The notes: a model not told the origin generated them from the letters alone. A stretch of DNA of 64,000 bases from Actinomyces sp. 432 (GCF_009930875.1 NZ_CP025249.1:682001-746000); one strand, 5' to 3'. Counted from the first letter of the stretch, positions 8,990-17,320 are shown. A program made the numbers and translations.

Positions 8990-10224
8990 CTACTCGGTGA
9001 CTGCGGTCAGCTCGGTGCTGGTGAAGCGGCGGATCTGTGCGTCATCCGGGGAAACCGCCTGCGGCGCGGCCAGGTCACCGCCGAAGGTCTCGAAGGAGCG
9101 GGCCGTGACCAGTAGCCGCGACTCCATGGACCCGACCACTTGGTTGTATGCGCTCACGGAGCGCGTCAGGGCGGAGCCCAGGGCGTCGAGGTGCTTGGCG
9201 ACCGTGCCGAGCCGCTCGTAAAGCGTGCGGCCCAGCTCCACTAGCTCCCGTGCGTCGTCGTTGATGGCGGTGCGGGCCCATGCGGATGCGCAGGTGCGCA
9301 GCAGTGCCAACAAGGAGGCCGGCGTGGTCAAGGAGACCCCGCGCTCGAGCGCGTGCTCCATCAGCGTGGGATCTGCCTCCAGGGCCGCGGCCAGGATCGG
9401 CTCGGCCGGGACGAACAGCACCACGAGCTCCGGGGAGTCCTGAAGCGTGCGGGCATAGTGGCGGTCCGCCAGGGCATCGATGTGGCCGCGCAGCGCCCTG
9501 GCGTGTGCGGCGAGCAGCTTGGCACGGTGCTGTTGGGCGTCCGCCTCGGAGGTTGCGGCATCCGGGCCGGAGCCCACGGCGCAGGCCTTCAGGTAGGAGT
9601 CCAGGGGACCTTGGCGTCCAGCGCCAGGAAGCCGTCACCGGGAAGGTGCACCACGACGTCGGGACGCGCTCGGCCCGCGCCGTCCCGAGTGCGGCCCGCA
9701 CCTTGACGGCGGCCCACCAGGGAGGCTACTGAGCGCTGCTCGGAGAAGTCGATGTGCCGTATCATTCCGGATGCCTCGAGCACGCGTGCGAGCTCGACCT
9801 CGCCCCATACCCCGCGCGAGGAGCGCGAGCGCAGGGCGCCCTCCAGCGCCGTCGTGGTGCGGCGCAGCTCCCGATCGGACTCGGCGCCCGCCCGCAGCTG
9901 CTCGGTCAGTGCGGCGTGCTCGGCTGCGCGCTGCTGCTCCATCTGCTCCACCCGGGCGCCCACCTGCTCCAGCTGGGCGCGAACCGGTGCGAGGGCGCGC
10001 AGCACGGAGCCGTCGCGCTCGGAGCGCTCCTCGGCCACCGCGGTGCGCGCCGTCAGCTCCTCGGCGCGGGCCCGCCACTGGGCCGCCTCGGCGCGCAGGG
10101 CGGCGGCCTCGTCGCGACCGCCGGCGCGAGCCGCGGCCGAGCGGGCTACGGCTAGGGCGTAGCCGGACACCGCACCAACTAGCAGGCCGATGAGCAGGAG
10201 CAGGACGGGGAGCGCTGTGGACAT
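8990..10224 (-). pseudogene. rmuC: RmuC-family DNA recombination protein, frameshifted
   Basis: RmuC proteins are membrane-anchored and have a coiled coil and a nuclease-like domain; they limit DNA inversions. The N-terminal 211 codons (10224 down to 9589) hold an N-terminal membrane helix, a long coiled coil and the start of the core (RGVWGEVELARVLEASGM, RPDVVVHLPGDGFLALDAK). Then the frame ends as VPWTPT-stop. The rest continues in another frame down to 8990 (AKLLAAHARALRGHIDALA, then LVVLFVPAEPILAAAL). At 9604-9607 the coding strand has CCCC where five C would restore VPLDSYLKACA. This is therefore a one-base loss in a C run, either a real mutation or a homopolymer sequencing error. With the base restored the protein is about 411 residues. 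Confidence 0.85.
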
Positions 10225-10326
10225 GGGACCACCATGGCACGGGGCACCGACATTAATGCCGAGCGCTTAGCCGGTCCGCGAGGCGCCCGGGGGCCGGTGG
10301 CGCCCGTCGTGCCGGGCGGACTCATC

Positions 10327-10332
10327 TACACT
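10327..10332 (+). promoter_or_regulatory. -10 box (TACACT) for a leaderless ychF transcript
   Basis: TACACT lies 6 bases before the GTG start of ychF, and no ribosome-binding site is visible. This is the arrangement of leaderless actinobacterial messages, with transcription starting at the first base of the start codon. The -35 region shows no clear consensus. Confidence 0.5.
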
Positions 10333-10338
10333 CGCCCC

Positions 10339-11442
10339 GTGGCACTCACTATCGGAATCGTTGGACTGCCCAACGTCGGCAAGTCGACCCTGTTCAACGC
10401 CCTGACCCGGGCGACCGTTCTCGCGGCGAACTACCCTTTCGCCACGATCGAGCCGAACGTCGGCGTCGTCCCCCTGCCGGATCCGCGGCTGGACGCCCTG
10501 GCGCAGATGTTCAGCTCCCAGAAGGTCGTGCCCGCCACCGTCTCCTTCGTGGACATCGCCGGGATCGTGCGCGGCGCCAGCGAGGGGGAGGGGCTGGGTA
10601 ACCAGTTCCTCGCCAACATCCGTGAGGCCGACGCCATCTGCATCGTCACCCGCGCCTTCGATGACCCGGACGTGGTCCACGTAGCCGGGAAGGTGGACCC
10701 CGCCTCGGATATTGAGACCATCTCAACCGAGCTGATCCTGGCCGACATGCAGACCCTGGAGAAGACGATCCCGCGCCTGGAGAAGGAGGTGCGGGGCAAG
10801 AAGACCGACGCCGCCGTGCTGGAGGCCGCTCAGGCTGCGCTGAAGGTGCTGGAGGCGGGTGAGCTGCTCTCGGCCGCAGCGGCGGGCAAGGCGCTGGACG
10901 CCGAAATCCTGCGCGAGTTCCAGCTGATGACCACCAAGCCCTTCATCTACGTGTTCAACCTGGACGACGCCGGCATGCACGACGCCGCCCGCCAGCAGGA
11001 GCTGGGTGCGCTGGTGGCGCCCGCGGAGGCGGTGTTCCTGGACGCCCAGTTCGAGGCGGAGCTGGTGGAGCTGGAGCCCGAAGAGGCCGCCGAGATGCTG
11101 CGCGAGAACGGTCAGGAGGAGTCCGGTCTGGACAAGCTGGCGCGGGTGGGTTTCGACACCCTCGGCCTGCAGACCTTCCTGACGGCGGGGGAGAAGGAGT
11201 CGCGCGCCTGGACGATCCACAAGGGCTGGACCGCGCCGCAGGCGGCGGGCGTGATTCACACCGACTTTGAGAAGGGCTTCATCAAGGCGGAGATCGTCTC
11301 CTACGACGACCTCATGGAGTACGGCTCCCTGGCCGAGGTCCGCGCCCACGGCAAGGTCCGTATGGAAGGCAAGGACTACGTCATGGCCGACGGCGACGTG
11401 GTCGAGTTCCGCACGGGACTTACGTCTGGGAGTAAGAAGTGA
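10339..11442 (+). CDS. ychF: Redox-regulated ATPase YchF (Obg-like), with altered C-terminus
   Basis: This is a ribosome-associated translation-factor P-loop ATPase, 367 residues from the GTG at 10339. That start gives the family N-terminus ALTIGIVGLPNVGKST (P-loop residues 9-17); the open frame extends further upstream without family similarity. The helical insert and the C-terminal TGS domain are present. The last residues are odd: the family ends DGDVVEFRFNV, but here VVEFR is followed by TGLTSGSKK. The native end (VEFRFNV-stop) lies 2.6 kb downstream at 14021-14044, after the restriction-modification gene. The original 3' end has therefore been displaced by an insertion. The new stop overlaps the next gene's start as GTGA. 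Confidence 0.95.
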   Translation: MALTIGIVGLPNVGKSTLFNALTRATVLAANYPFATIEPNVGVVPLPDPRLDALAQMFSSQKVVPATVSFVDIAGIVRGASEGEGLGNQFLANIREADAICIVTRAFDDPDVVHVAGKVDPASDIETISTELILADMQTLEKTIPRLEKEVRGKKTDAAVLEAAQAALKVLEAGELLSAAAAGKALDAEILREFQLMTTKPFIYVFNLDDAGMHDAARQQELGALVAPAEAVFLDAQFEAELVELEPEEAAEMLRENGQEESGLDKLARVGFDTLGLQTFLTAGEKESRAWTIHKGWTAPQAAGVIHTDFEKGFIKAEIVSYDDLMEYGSLAEVRAHGKVRMEGKDYVMADGDVVEFRTGLTSGSKK

Positions 11443-13997
11443 GCGAGCAGGCCGCAGTGACAGTCCCCAGCGACGACGAAGCGCCGGACGGCAAGGTCGT
11501 CGACTATATCTCCGGCATCCAGGTGCCTGCCAAGCCTGAAGAGATGCTCGCGGTCCAGCCGTTCGCCCGCCAACTCGTCGAGGACTACGGCTACCCCAAG
11601 GTGCACATCCGCACAAGGCCCCAGTGGCACGTGAAGGCGCGCCCGTCGGACCGGGCGAAGACTTATCCGGTCGACATCGCCGTCTTTAGCGGCGACCAGC
11701 ATCGCGACGAAGACTTGTTCCTCGTGGTCGAGTGCAAGAAGCCGGACCGCCGCGATGGCCGGGACCAGTTGGAGGACTACCTCCGCCTCTCCCGCGCTTA
11801 CCTCGGCGTCTGGACCAATGGGGACGAGCGCCTCTTCCTACGAAAGCGGGAGGCCAACGGTAAGGTCACCTTCGACGAGATCCCTAACATCCCGCGCTAC
11901 GGGCAGCGCGTCGAGGACATCGGCCTGTTCAAGCGCGAGGATCTACGACCGACCCATAACCTCAAGGCCGTCTTCCGCTCGATCCGTAACTACCTGGCGG
12001 CGAACGCCGTCGGCATGACGCGCGACGAGCCCCTAGCTCAGCAGATCATGAACCTCATCTTCTGCAAGATCTACGACGAGCGATTCACGCGACGCGACGC
12101 TGTCGTCACCTTCCGGGCGGGCGTGGACGAACCCGTTGCCGACGTGGCGGCGCGCGTGAAGGAGTCCTTCGCTCACGTGGTCAAGCAGTACAGCGATGTC
12201 TTCGACGACACGGACAAGATCGAACTCGACGACCGCTCCATCGCCTACGTTGTAGGCGAGCTCCAGCAGTACTGCCTGATCGAGTGCGAACGCGACGTCG
12301 TCGGCGACGCCTTCGAGACGTTCATCGGACCCTCCCTCAAGGGCGGCCAGGGGCAGTTCTTCACGCCGCGCAATGTCACGCACCTGGTGCGGGCACTTGT
12401 GCGCCCGAAGATCCAGGACATGGTGCTCGACCCAGCCTGCGGCTCGGGCGGCTTCCTCGTCGAGGCCCTGCGTGGCCTGTGGGACCTCGTCGATGACCGT
12501 GCCGACGAGCTGCAGTGGCCCGACAGCGAGCGCGAGAGCGAGAAGCAGAAGGTCGCAATCCGCCAGCTGCGGGGGATCGACAAGGATGAGTTCCTCAGCA
12601 AGGTGGCCAAGGCCTACATGGCGCTACTCGGTGATGGTCGCGGTGGGATCTTCTGTGAGAACTCGCTGGTGCCGATGAGGGACTGGGGGCTCAAGGCTCG
12701 CCAGGAAGTCTCCGTCGGCGAGTTCGACGTCATCATGACTAACCCGCCGTTCGGTCAGAAACTCAAGGTTACCGAACGCACGACCCTGGCCCAGTACGAC
12801 CTCGGCTCCAAGTGGCGCAAGGCCAAGGGTGGTGTCGGCTACGAGAAGACGGATAAGGTCGCGGACTCGCAGACCCCGCAGATCCTCTTCATTGAGCGCT
12901 GTCTCGACCTGCTCAAGGATGGCGGCCGCATGGGCATCGTCCTGCCGGAGTCGATGCTGTGCAATCCGTCTCACCGCTACATCATGCAGTACGTACTGAG
13001 CCGGGCGACGATCCACGCGGTCATTTCCGTGCACGAGAACCTCTTCCAGCCGTACACCCACGCCAAGACCGCCGTCGTGCTCTTGGAGAAGGGTGCTGAG
13101 CCCTCTGGCGAGTCGCACGACGTGTTCATGGCCGTCGCCCGCTGGTGCGGGCACGATTCACGAGGCCACTCAATCCCGTTCGACGACCTGCCCAAGATCG
13201 TCGAACGCTGGGAGAAGTATGCGGACGGTGAGGCGCTGGACTTCGACCACCTCGGCTTCGTCGTTGACTCCGCGCAGATCACGGACATGATCTACCTCCC
13301 CAAGTACTACAACCCCGAGGTCCGCGAGTCGGTTGAGCGCCTATCGAAGACCCATGACCTCGTGCGCCTGGGTGATCTGGTCACCCAAGGCGTGCTGTCA
13401 GTCTCGACCGGCGACGAGGTGGGCAAGCTGGCCTACGGCACGGGCTCGATCCCGTTCATCCGCACCAGCGACATTGCAAACTGGCAAATCAAGGGCGACC
13501 CCAAGCACGGCCTCAGTGAAGCTCTATACGAGTCGCTGGCGGATAAGCAAAATGTCGCCCCTGGCGACATCCTCATGGTCAGGGACGGCACCTACCTCGT
13601 CGGCACCTGTGCCATCGTGACTGACCTGGACTGGAAGATCGTCTACCAGAGCCACATCCTCAAGTTCAAGGTCCTCGACGAGAGCAGGATGGACCCCCAC
13701 ATGCTGCTCGCTCTGCTGTCGTCACCTGTGGTCAAGTCTCAGATCTTCGCCAAGCGCTTCACGCAGGACATCATCGACACCCTGGGTGGTCGCTGGGCTG
13801 AGCTGGTCCTGCCGGTGCCTAAGGACTCCAAGCGGTGCAAGGAGATCACCGACTCAGTGAAGAAGGCGATCCTGTTGCGGCGCGAGGCCTCCGAGCTTTC
13901 GTGGCAGGCCGTCCAGAAGGTCGCGCCGAAGGTGGAAGGGGACCTCGAGCTGCTCGACGACGAGGCGGGGTACGGCTTCGGTATCCTGAACCAGTAG
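11439..13997 (+). CDS. Single-polypeptide restriction-modification enzyme (HsdR_N nuclease + N6-adenine methylase + specificity domain)
   Basis: The protein has 852 residues. Residues 35-135 look like the HsdR N-terminal nuclease domain with PD-(D/E)xK residues Asp79 and Glu98-x-Lys100 (VDIAVF and VVECKKP). Residues about 180-600 are an HsdM-type N6-adenine methylase, with SAM motif DPACGSGGF at 331-339 and catalytic NPPF at 435-438. From about residue 640 to the end is an HsdS-like target-recognition domain (LVRLGDLVTQG, IPFIRTSDIAN, PGDILMVRDGT). No separate hsdR, hsdM or hsdS is nearby, so it resembles a type IIG-like or fused type I enzyme; the cutting activity is inferred. GGGAG at 11428-11432 serves the GTG start, which overlaps the ychF stop. 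Base composition appears less GC-rich than the flanks. Confidence 0.85.
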   Translation: MSEQAAVTVPSDDEAPDGKVVDYISGIQVPAKPEEMLAVQPFARQLVEDYGYPKVHIRTRPQWHVKARPSDRAKTYPVDIAVFSGDQHRDEDLFLVVECKKPDRRDGRDQLEDYLRLSRAYLGVWTNGDERLFLRKREANGKVTFDEIPNIPRYGQRVEDIGLFKREDLRPTHNLKAVFRSIRNYLAANAVGMTRDEPLAQQIMNLIFCKIYDERFTRRDAVVTFRAGVDEPVADVAARVKESFAHVVKQYSDVFDDTDKIELDDRSIAYVVGELQQYCLIECERDVVGDAFETFIGPSLKGGQGQFFTPRNVTHLVRALVRPKIQDMVLDPACGSGGFLVEALRGLWDLVDDRADELQWPDSERESEKQKVAIRQLRGIDKDEFLSKVAKAYMALLGDGRGGIFCENSLVPMRDWGLKARQEVSVGEFDVIMTNPPFGQKLKVTERTTLAQYDLGSKWRKAKGGVGYEKTDKVADSQTPQILFIERCLDLLKDGGRMGIVLPESMLCNPSHRYIMQYVLSRATIHAVISVHENLFQPYTHAKTAVVLLEKGAEPSGESHDVFMAVARWCGHDSRGHSIPFDDLPKIVERWEKYADGEALDFDHLGFVVDSAQITDMIYLPKYYNPEVRESVERLSKTHDLVRLGDLVTQGVLSVSTGDEVGKLAYGTGSIPFIRTSDIANWQIKGDPKHGLSEALYESLADKQNVAPGDILMVRDGTYLVGTCAIVTDLDWKIVYQSHILKFKVLDESRMDPHMLLALLSSPVVKSQIFAKRFTQDIIDTLGGRWAELVLPVPKDSKRCKEITDSVKKAILLRREASELSWQAVQKVAPKVEGDLELLDDEAGYGFGILNQ

Positions 13998-14016
13998 TTC
14001 AGATATCGTCTGAACT
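13996..14016 (+). terminator. Hairpin after the restriction-modification gene
   Basis: AGTTCAGA (13996-14003) and TCTGAACT (14009-14016) form a perfect 8-bp stem with a 5-base loop. It begins within the stop codon of the restriction-modification gene and lies inside the inserted cassette, four bases before the second copy of the 12-bp junction repeat. No T-run follows. Confidence 0.45.
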
Positions 14017-14053
14017 CGGGGTCGAGTTCCGGTTCAACGTGTAGCGAGTCGGC

Positions 14054-14323
14054 TTAGTCGTTGTACGCCCTGCCGCGGCGTCCGATCGGGAAGACCTCGA
14101 TCGTGCCGATGTCGTCGTGGATGAGCGCGAGGATCCGGTAGGAGCCCACGCGGTAACGATTCGTCCGAGCGGTTCGCAGTCAGCCCCTTGCCAAGGCGGG
14201 GATCGGCGCACCCATCGAGGTTGTTCTTGATCCAGGTGGCGAGGATCCTGGCGTCAAACCGGTCCATCTTCTTCAGTTGTTTGTGGGCCCGCATGGTCAA
14301 CTCGACTCGGTACGGGCTGGAAC
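14054..14323 (-). pseudogene. RelE-family toxin, frameshifted and without an antitoxin
   Basis: The N-terminal half reads YRVELTMRAHKQLKKMDRFD and continues ILATWIKNNLDGCADPRL. This is typical of the RelE/ParE mRNA-interferase fold. Near 14156-14162 the frame breaks after ANRSDE. The C-terminal half continues in another frame as RYRVGSYRILALIHDD, then EVFPIGRRGRAYND and a stop at 14054. The family usually has W or E-W before RYRVG, so bases appear to have been lost there. No RelB-type antitoxin gene precedes it; the region upstream is the 3' end of the HxlR gene. The start is uncertain. It is a dead toxin remnant directly beside the ychF junction. Confidence 0.7.
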
Positions 14324-14415
14324 TGGCGGCGCAGGGCGCGCTGCCGGTGACCTGGACATGATCAAGCCCATCCAGGTGGCATGGGTGCCAACGGTGTGAT
14401 GGCGGTGGCTTACGA

Positions 14416-14847
14416 TCACTCCTGAGAGCCGATGGCATCGGCCGCGACGTAGTGCCCCCGGCGGCAGGCTAGGCGGGCCTCGACGGGACTGCCGCAGTCC
14501 ACGTGCACCGGATCTGGCGCAATCGGTGCCACGTTCGGCAGATACTTGAGCCCCCATTGCTGCAGCGCCGCCAGCACGAGGGCGAGGTCGCGTCCCTTGG
14601 CGCTGAGAGTGTAGGCGTGCCGTTGCCTTCGTCCCGGCTCCTGGTAGGGCTCGACTTGCAGCACGCCATGCTCCACGAGCTTCCTGAGCCGCGCCGACAG
14701 GATTGAGCGCGGGCACCCGAGGCTCTCCTCCAGGTCGCTGAACCGGTGTATGCCCTGGAAAACATCGCGAAGGATCAGCAGGGTCCACTTCTCGCCCAGC
14801 AGCTCCAGGCTGGCCGCGATGGGGCAGGTGGTTTGCGGTCCCGTCAT
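14416..14847 (-). CDS. HxlR-family transcriptional regulator
   Basis: This is a winged-helix regulator of about 143 residues. The HxlR domain starts CPIAASLELLGEKWTLLILR, with the CP and GxKWT residues diagnostic of the family. FSDLEESLGCPRSILSARLR is the recognition region and EPGRRQRHAYTLSAKGRDL the wing. Starts at 14847 (ATG) or 14859 (GTG, with AGGATCAGG upstream) are both possible; the longer frame to 15033 has no family similarity. It is divergent from an oxidoreductase-hydrolase operon, and such regulators commonly sense quinones or electrophiles and control the neighbour (inference). Confidence 0.85.
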   Translation of the reverse strand: MTGPQTTCPIAASLELLGEKWTLLILRDVFQGIHRFSDLEESLGCPRSILSARLRKLVEHGVLQVEPYQEPGRRQRHAYTLSAKGRDLALVLAALQQWGLKYLPNVAPIAPDPVHVDCGSPVEARLACRRGHYVAADAIGSQE

Positions 14848-15245
14848 GGTGTCTGACACTCCCTGATCCTTTGCGGCTGCCGACGGCGCCGGGGCGCTGC
14901 GCGTGCACGCGGTGCCCACGATGTGCTTATGTGTGTGGCGTCGATGCGGGCGGAACAGGTTCGTCGGCTCGCCCGCAGGCGCAGCCGCACCCGTGCGCGC
15001 TCGCCGACGAAGCCGACGCGACTCTGAGTTCATTTTTGATACCTAATGATCGTAGCACCGAGGCCCGCGGCTCGCGACCAGGATGTGAAGGCTGCGCATG
15101 AGGAAAGAGGTATGGCTGGGAGGTATGGCTGGACTGTCCGGTTGACAGTGAAGTCGGCGCAGGCTAGGTTCGGTATCTGGACTTAGATGGTCTGCTCCTT
15201 CTCGGCGGCTTCCTCGCCGGGAGCATGACCGGGACAGGAGCACAC
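14848..15245. promoter_or_regulatory. Divergent control region between the HxlR gene and the oxidoreductase
   Basis: This is about 400 bases without a convincing gene. A near-consensus promoter points right: TTGACA at 15142-15147, a 17-base spacer, and TAGGTT at 15165-15170. Two tandem copies of GAGGTATGGCTGG lie just upstream (15107-15119 and 15120-15132) and could be regulator half-sites. An AT-rich stretch near 15030-15055 may hold the leftward promoter for the HxlR gene. Confidence 0.6.
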
Positions 15246-15248
15246 GTG

Positions 15249-16253
15249 ATGAAGGCCTACGCGCTTACCTCTTACCGCAACGGCGGGACGCTCGAGTGGA
15301 TTGAAGTGCCCGAGCCGGTGGCCGGCCCGGGGCAGGTGGTGGTTGATATCCGTGCGGCGGGCCTCAACCCGCTGGACCGCATGATCGCAGCCGGGCAGTT
15401 CCGGCAGCTCATCAGCTACCGGCTGCCGCAAGTGCTGGGACAGGAGCTCGCCGGCGTGGTCACCGAGGTAGGCCCCGGCGTGGAGAACTTCACGGTGGGC
15501 GATCACGTGTTCGGGCGTCCGGGCATCAACCGGATCGGCACCTTCACGCAGTCCATCGCAGTCGACGCCGACGACCTCGCCCCCATGCCCGCCGAACTCG
15601 GCTTCGCCGAGGCGGCCTCACTACCGCTCGTGCTGCTCACGGCCGCGCAGGCCTTCATGGAGAAAGCGCGAGTCAAGCCGGGGGACAAGGTCTTCATCCA
15701 GGGCGGCACCGGGGGCCTCGGCTCAATCGCCATCCAGCTGGCCAAGCACCTCGGCGCCACAGTGGCAACCACGGTGAGCACCAAGAACGTCGACCTGGCC
15801 CGCGAGCTGGGGGCCGACGTCGTCGTGGACTACCGGACCCAGCGGTACGAGGACCATGTCAAGGACTACGACGTCGTCCTGGACACCCTGGGAAAGGAAG
15901 AGACGCTGCGATCCATGAAGGTGCTTCGGCCGGGAGGCACCATGGTCTCGGTGGTCGGCGCGCCTGACTCCGAGTTCGCGGCACAACTGGGTAAGCCGAT
16001 CCTGAAGCCGGTCATGTGGATGATGAGCCGCGGGGTGCGCCGCGCCGCCAAGCGGCAGGGAGTCGCGTACAAGTTCCTCTTCATGCGCGCCGACGGCAGC
16101 CGCCTGGCACAGCTCACCCCCGCCATTGAGGACGGCAGCATCAAGCCGCTGGTGGGACACACCTTCGAGCTGGGTGAACTGGAGCAGGCCATGGAGCTGT
16201 CCGCCTCCGGGAAGGCCGCCCCGGGCAAGATCGTGGTGGAGGGCGGAGCGTGA
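15249..16253 (+). CDS. NADP-dependent quinone oxidoreductase-like zinc-free medium-chain dehydrogenase
   Basis: This is a member of the quinone-oxidoreductase branch of the medium-chain dehydrogenases, about 334 residues. The GroES-like N-terminal half (GLNPLDRMIAAGQF, VLGQELAGVV) lacks the zinc ligands of alcohol dehydrogenases. The Rossmann motif is IQGGTGGLGSIAIQLAKHLGA, followed by the Lys/Tyr-type NADPH pocket around STKNVDLARELGADVVVDYR. AGGAG (15236-15240) precedes GTG 15246 / ATG 15249; a further in-frame start upstream is less likely. It overlaps the next gene as GTGA, so the two are co-translated. Likely role: reducing reactive quinones or enones, under HxlR control (inference). Confidence 0.88.
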   Translation: MKAYALTSYRNGGTLEWIEVPEPVAGPGQVVVDIRAAGLNPLDRMIAAGQFRQLISYRLPQVLGQELAGVVTEVGPGVENFTVGDHVFGRPGINRIGTFTQSIAVDADDLAPMPAELGFAEAASLPLVLLTAAQAFMEKARVKPGDKVFIQGGTGGLGSIAIQLAKHLGATVATTVSTKNVDLARELGADVVVDYRTQRYEDHVKDYDVVLDTLGKEETLRSMKVLRPGGTMVSVVGAPDSEFAAQLGKPILKPVMWMMSRGVRRAAKRQGVAYKFLFMRADGSRLAQLTPAIEDGSIKPLVGHTFELGELEQAMELSASGKAAPGKIVVEGGA

Positions 16254-17098
16254 GCACGGTGAAGTACTTCGACGGTTCGTACGTGGACGCGCCGGTCGAG
16301 GGCATGACCACACCCCAAGGCGCGTACTTCGCGTACCGGGCGGTCGGCTCCGACAGCGGGGTGCCACTGCTGCTCCTGAATCACCTGGCGGCCACCCTCG
16401 ACGGCTGGGACCCGCGGCTGGTCGACCAATTTGTGCAGGACCGCCCGGTCATCGCGGTGGACTACCCCGGCATGGGCGGCTCCTCCGGCTCGGCGCCCAC
16501 CACCGTTGCGGGAATGGCCGACGGTGTGATCGAGTTCCTCGTTGCCGCAGGGCTGGAGCAAGTAGACGTCCTTGGTCTCTCGCTGGGCGGATTTGTCACC
16601 CAGCAGCTGCTGCTGACCCACCCGGAACGTTTCCGCATGGCCGTGCTCGCCGGCACCGGCCCGGCGGGAGGCGCCGGCATCACCCGGGTACCGGGCCTGA
16701 CCTTCCGGGCCATGGCGCAGGCGGCCGTGACCCGCAAGGACGCCCGTCACTACCTGTTCTTCCCCGTGGCCGCCTGGGACAGGGCGGATGAGTTCCTGGG
16801 CCGTGTGGCTGCCTTCAAGCATCCCGACAGGGCCGCGCGCGTGCCCGGCCTCCTGCGCCAGCTCAAGGCCGTGCGCAGCTGGGGCCGGCAGGAGCCGCAG
16901 GACCTGTCCCGGATCGGCCACCCGGTCCTGGTGGTGAACGGCGACAACGACCTCATGGTCCCCAGCTCCAACACCTTGGACCTGGGACGGCGTCTGCCTG
17001 CCGCCAGGCTCGAGGAGCTCTACCCCGGTGCCGGTCACGGCGCCATCTTCCAGGAGCCCGACCTTTTCGCCTCGCAGGTTCGCGCCTTCCTGGACTGA
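16250..17098 (+). CDS. Alpha/beta-fold hydrolase
   Basis: The protein has 282 residues with the full catalytic set: nucleophile Ser111 in GLSLGG, an acidic residue in VNGDNDLMVP, and His in GAGHGAIFQ near the C-terminus. The oxyanion region is LNHLAATLDGWDP and the strand-loop DYPGMGGSSG is typical of peroxidase/esterase-like hydrolases. The GTG start overlaps the stop of the oxidoreductase. A strong hairpin lies about 40 bases after the stop. The substrate is unknown; pairing with a quinone reductase-like enzyme and HxlR suggests detoxification of aromatic or lactone compounds. Confidence 0.88.
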   Translation: MSTVKYFDGSYVDAPVEGMTTPQGAYFAYRAVGSDSGVPLLLLNHLAATLDGWDPRLVDQFVQDRPVIAVDYPGMGGSSGSAPTTVAGMADGVIEFLVAAGLEQVDVLGLSLGGFVTQQLLLTHPERFRMAVLAGTGPAGGAGITRVPGLTFRAMAQAAVTRKDARHYLFFPVAAWDRADEFLGRVAAFKHPDRAARVPGLLRQLKAVRSWGRQEPQDLSRIGHPVLVVNGDNDLMVPSSNTLDLGRRLPAARLEELYPGAGHGAIFQEPDLFASQVRAFLD

Positions 17099-17136
17099 CG
17101 GAACCGCTTTGCCTGCACAGATTCCTTCGTCGGAGG

Positions 17137-17166
17137 GACCCGGTGAGCCTTCCGGTTCACCGGGTC
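17137..17166 (+). terminator. Rho-independent-type hairpin after the hydrolase gene
   Basis: GACCCGGTGA (17137-17146) pairs perfectly with TCACCGGGTC (17157-17166). Three further inner pairs, including one G-U, leave a TTCC tetraloop. It ends the oxidoreductase-hydrolase operon. Confidence 0.7.
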
Positions 17167-17247
17167 GGACTTAGCTGCCGTCATCGCCGGTGTCTGGCAG
17201 CGGGATTATCTGTAACGCCGCTTCCTGGCTTGCAACGCTACTTCGGG

Positions 17248-17320
17248 GTTAACAACGCCTGTTAACGGCCTGCTGAAGGGCTCTGAGGTATACAGCAGGC
17301 CGTTAAGTAGCGTTGTTAAC
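17248..17320. repeat. Long imperfect inverted repeat (28-base arms)
   Basis: The left arm at 17248-17275 and the right arm at 17293-17320 match at 24 of 28 positions when one is reverse-complemented, with a 17-base loop. The inner 13 bases (TAACGGCCTGCTG / CAGCAGGCCGTTA) and the outer 11 (GTTAACAACGC / GCGTTGTTAAC) are perfect. A further partial copy of the outer arm (GCAACGCTAC) lies at 17232-17241. It lies in a non-coding kilobase with no recognised gene and could be a structured RNA, a small non-autonomous element or a recombination site. Confidence 0.7.

Larger units (their letters stand above)
11400..14031. mobile_element. Restriction-modification cassette inserted in the 3' end of ychF
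   Basis: The 12-bp sequence GGTCGAGTTCCG occurs at 11400-11411, inside ychF, and again at 14020-14031. After the second copy the sequence reads on as GGTTCAACGTGTAG, which is the missing native end of ychF (Arg-Phe-Asn-Val-stop). Joining the two copies rebuilds a normal ychF. The inserted 2,620 bases carry one gene, a new YchF tail with a ribosome site for that gene, and an 8-bp hairpin after its stop. No integrase, transposase or terminal inverted repeat is visible. The mechanism (site-specific integration, recombination between flanks, or other) is unknown. Confidence 0.8.
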
